Of a DNA stretch of 64,000 bases, positions 62,480-64,000 are shown piece after piece (position 1 is the stretch's first letter; each line of letters begins with the position of its first letter). Made by a program: the position numbers and the translations under genes. The notes under the pieces are model-generated. The model was not told the DNA's origin. It worked only from the letters and a program-made list of their open reading frames with translations, and did not search any database. The stretch spans positions 4,712,001 to 4,776,000 of the forward strand of contig NZ_OZ035533.1 of assembly GCF_964033635.1 (NCBI RefSeq), given 5' to 3'. This DNA is from Chitinophaga sp. MM2321. GTDB taxonomy: Bacteria > Bacteroidota > Bacteroidia > Chitinophagales > Chitinophagaceae.

Positions 62480-63496
62480 TTAAAGTGTAGTAGATTCCCG
62501 CACAATCAGTGCAGGTTCCAGCACGATCTGTTGAGGGGAAGCAGAAGGGTGATTAAGTTCTTTCATGAGTACTTCCACTATATTCCGGCCTATTTCACCG
62601 ATGGGCTGTGATACGCAGGTGATGGAAGGACTGTGGAGACGGAAAATATCGTGGTCATCAAAGCTCACGACGCCGATTTGTTTGCCGATCTGCCATCCCA
62701 GGGAACGGATGCTTTCGATACCGTAAATACCAAGGTAGTTGGTGGCGAAAAACACCGCATCAATGCCTTTGGTGGCGACCAGGAACTTTTTAATTTCAGC
62801 ATTGAAGCTTTCCCGGTCCTGTTCAAAGGCCAGGCGTTTGACGAGGTTTTTACCTGCAGGAAGCTGATGATCTTTCAGCGCCTGGGTATAGCCATCCAGC
62901 CTGTCTTTCATCTGGATCTGGTCGGAAGCGATGGTGACGATGGCTATTTTTTTATAGCCCTGCTTCGCCAGGTGGCTGGTTACATTGTACGCGCCTTTAT
63001 AGTTATCTACTACCACATAGTGGGAGCTGACGTGCGGAAAATAGCGGTCCATCAGTATGATGGGCTTGGCGGCTGTTTTCAGTAATTCAATTTCCTTGTC
63101 CAGGTTTTTGGTGGGTGTAATGATGTAACCATCTACCTGCCTGTATTTGAGTACTTCCAGTAAGCCTTTGGCCTTTTCCGTATTGTCTTCGGTGCTACCG
63201 TACAATACTTTATAGCCGTGTTTATCGGCTTCATCTTCCACTACTTTAGCCAGGCTGGCAAAGAAGTTATTGGCAATATCTTCTACAATTAACCCGATGG
63301 TTTTCGTTTTTCCGGTACGCAGCCCCCTCGCCAGCTGGTTAGGCTTGTACTTTAACCGGGTCGCAATTTTCTGTATTTTCTTGCTAACCTGCTCGCTGAT
63401 CCTCTTTTCCTTTGCTTTGCCGTTGAGTACAAAAGAGACGGTTGTAGGAGATACTCCTGCCTGTTTTGCAATATCTTTAATAGAAATTCCTTTCAT
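62480..63496 (-). CDS. LacI-family transcriptional regulator
   Basis: Start at MKGISIKDIAKQAGVSPTTV, the usual beginning of the family; an ATG three codons upstream is possible. Helix-turn-helix at residues 5-25, hinge helix YKPNQLARGL, then a periplasmic-binding-like sugar domain (KTIGLIVEDIANNFFASLAK, DGYIITPT, GVVSFDDHDIFRLHSPSITC). 338 residues. It probably senses a sugar linked to the nearby susC/susD pair. Confidence 0.93.
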   Translation of the reverse strand: MKGISIKDIAKQAGVSPTTVSFVLNGKAKEKRISEQVSKKIQKIATRLKYKPNQLARGLRTGKTKTIGLIVEDIANNFFASLAKVVEDEADKHGYKVLYGSTEDNTEKAKGLLEVLKYRQVDGYIITPTKNLDKEIELLKTAAKPIILMDRYFPHVSSHYVVVDNYKGAYNVTSHLAKQGYKKIAIVTIASDQIQMKDRLDGYTQALKDHQLPAGKNLVKRLAFEQDRESFNAEIKKFLVATKGIDAVFFATNYLGIYGIESIRSLGWQIGKQIGVVSFDDHDIFRLHSPSITCVSQPIGEIGRNIVEVLMKELNHPSASPQQIVLEPALIVRESTTL

Positions 63497-63505
63497 AGAA
63501 AACAA

Positions 63506-63755
63506 TGCTATATCGATTTAGCCTAGCGTAAATTACAAAATGAAAGGTGAAATTTACATTCTTGCTTTAATTATTCCAAATACAAGCCAAATCACGCATG
63601 CCGGTTTACCCGCATATTTCTATGACATGTAAGGGTCATTTTACAAAGAATGATATTTTTTTAACCAAAATTTAATAATTTGCCCATGTTCATAGGATAA
63701 TGGCAATACTATTATTGGGTATTATCAGGAAAACAGTAGCTAAATTAATACATGA
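63506..63755. other. Divergent intergenic region, no gene seen
   Basis: This 250-bp gap separates the LacI and AraC-type genes. GTAAATT at 63530-63536 and AATTTAC at 63551-63557 form a small inverted repeat near the LacI start. AATAATTTGCC near 63673-63683 is a weak -7-like match for the plus-strand gene. I see no ORF or RNA gene. Confidence 0.4.
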
Positions 63756-64000
63756 ATGAAACCCATCCTTATTAAAGTTGGGGCTTTTGCCGATAACCAG
63801 ATCACCATCATAGAGCGATGTGATCCATATTTTAATACCCCCTTTCACTTTCATCCGGAGTGCGAGCTGGTATTTGTTACGGAAAGCCACGGGAAGAGAA
63901 TTGTAGGAGACAGCATCGAGAGCTTTGAGGAAGGTGATATGGTATTTCTTGGCCCACATATACCGCACGTATGGTATAATGAAGAAGAATACTATAAAGG
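63756..64000 (+). CDS. AraC-type regulator, N-terminal part
   Basis: A frame starting ATG 63756 (MKPILIKVGAFADNQITIIE) stays open to the window end. FNTPFHFHPECELVFVTESH and EGDMVFLGPHIPHVWYN match the cupin sugar-sensing domain at the N-terminus of AraC-family regulators. The DNA-binding part would lie beyond the window. An ATG at 63752 is in another frame and stops after seven codons. Confidence 0.82.
   Translation, partial: MKPILIKVGAFADNQITIIERCDPYFNTPFHFHPECELVFVTESHGKRIVGDSIESFEEGDMVFLGPHIPHVWYNEEEYYK

Noticed and set aside
63690..63968. Minus-strand 92-residue ORF at the right end.
   Set aside because: It is antisense to the plus-strand AraC-type cupin domain, which has recognisable family motifs.
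1..64000. CRISPR array, tRNA, rRNA, insertion sequence or prophage.
   Set aside because: Reading both strands showed no regular spaced direct repeats, no cloverleaf I could fold, and no transposase, integrase or phage protein.

Overview
The window reads as chromosomal DNA of a Bacteroidota bacterium, most likely a Chitinophaga-like member of the Chitinophagaceae. The evidence is two SusC/SusD outer-membrane pairs, FecI/FecR and RskA-type sigma/anti-sigma pairs, a CHU_C (type IX secretion) C-terminal domain, promoters of the form TTG/TTTG - about 19 nt - TAnnTTTG, and few Shine-Dalgarno sites. I saw no tRNA, rRNA, CRISPR array, transposase or phage gene.

Layout. 1-387: end of an FKBP isomerase. 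498-8218 (-): seven-gene aromatic amino acid operon (pheA, aminotransferase, tyrA, DAHP synthase-chorismate mutase fusion, aroB, aroA, aroC) behind a leader with two consecutive attenuators. 8439-11677: small lipoprotein, ECF sigma factor with an anti-sigma-like/trypsin-like protease fusion, a carboxypeptidase-regulatory-domain protein and CsbD. 11759-17373 (-): xylose module (Na+/sugar symporter, xylB, xylA, aldose epimerase). 17635-20742: FAD oxidoreductase, SDR and zinc alcohol dehydrogenase. 20853-28857 (-): ilvE-ilvD-ilvB-ilvN-ilvC-ilvA behind a branched-chain leader-peptide attenuator. 29165-38958: sugar kinase/nucleotidyltransferase pair, GH29 fucosidase, PLP desulfhydrase-like enzyme, lipB, RluD-type synthase, CHU_C protein and secreted unknowns. 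39054-42626 (-): two adjacent paralogous sigma/RskA anti-sigma pairs and def. 42806-51222 (+): fecI-fecR-susC-susD-metallophosphoesterase. 51305-55877: ruvX, ubiA-like, SpoU methyltransferase, mutS. 56041-63496 (-): second susC/susD pair, a secreted unknown and a LacI regulator. 63756-end: start of an AraC-type regulator.

The strongest observations are regulatory. The aromatic operon leader encodes two successive short peptides loaded with Phe/Tyr(/Trp) codons. Each is followed by a stem-loop, and in each a segment just past the aromatic codons can pair with the 5' arm of that stem. The ilvE operon has the same design with a run of Ile/Val/Leu codons. All three elements were read directly in the sequence and are too short or wrongly framed for ordinary gene calling.

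A second theme is a set of very long, often perfect inverted repeats at gene 3' ends (arms of 41, 49 and 56 bp). Two of them share sequence at sites 40 kb apart and supply the last codons and stop of two unrelated proteins.
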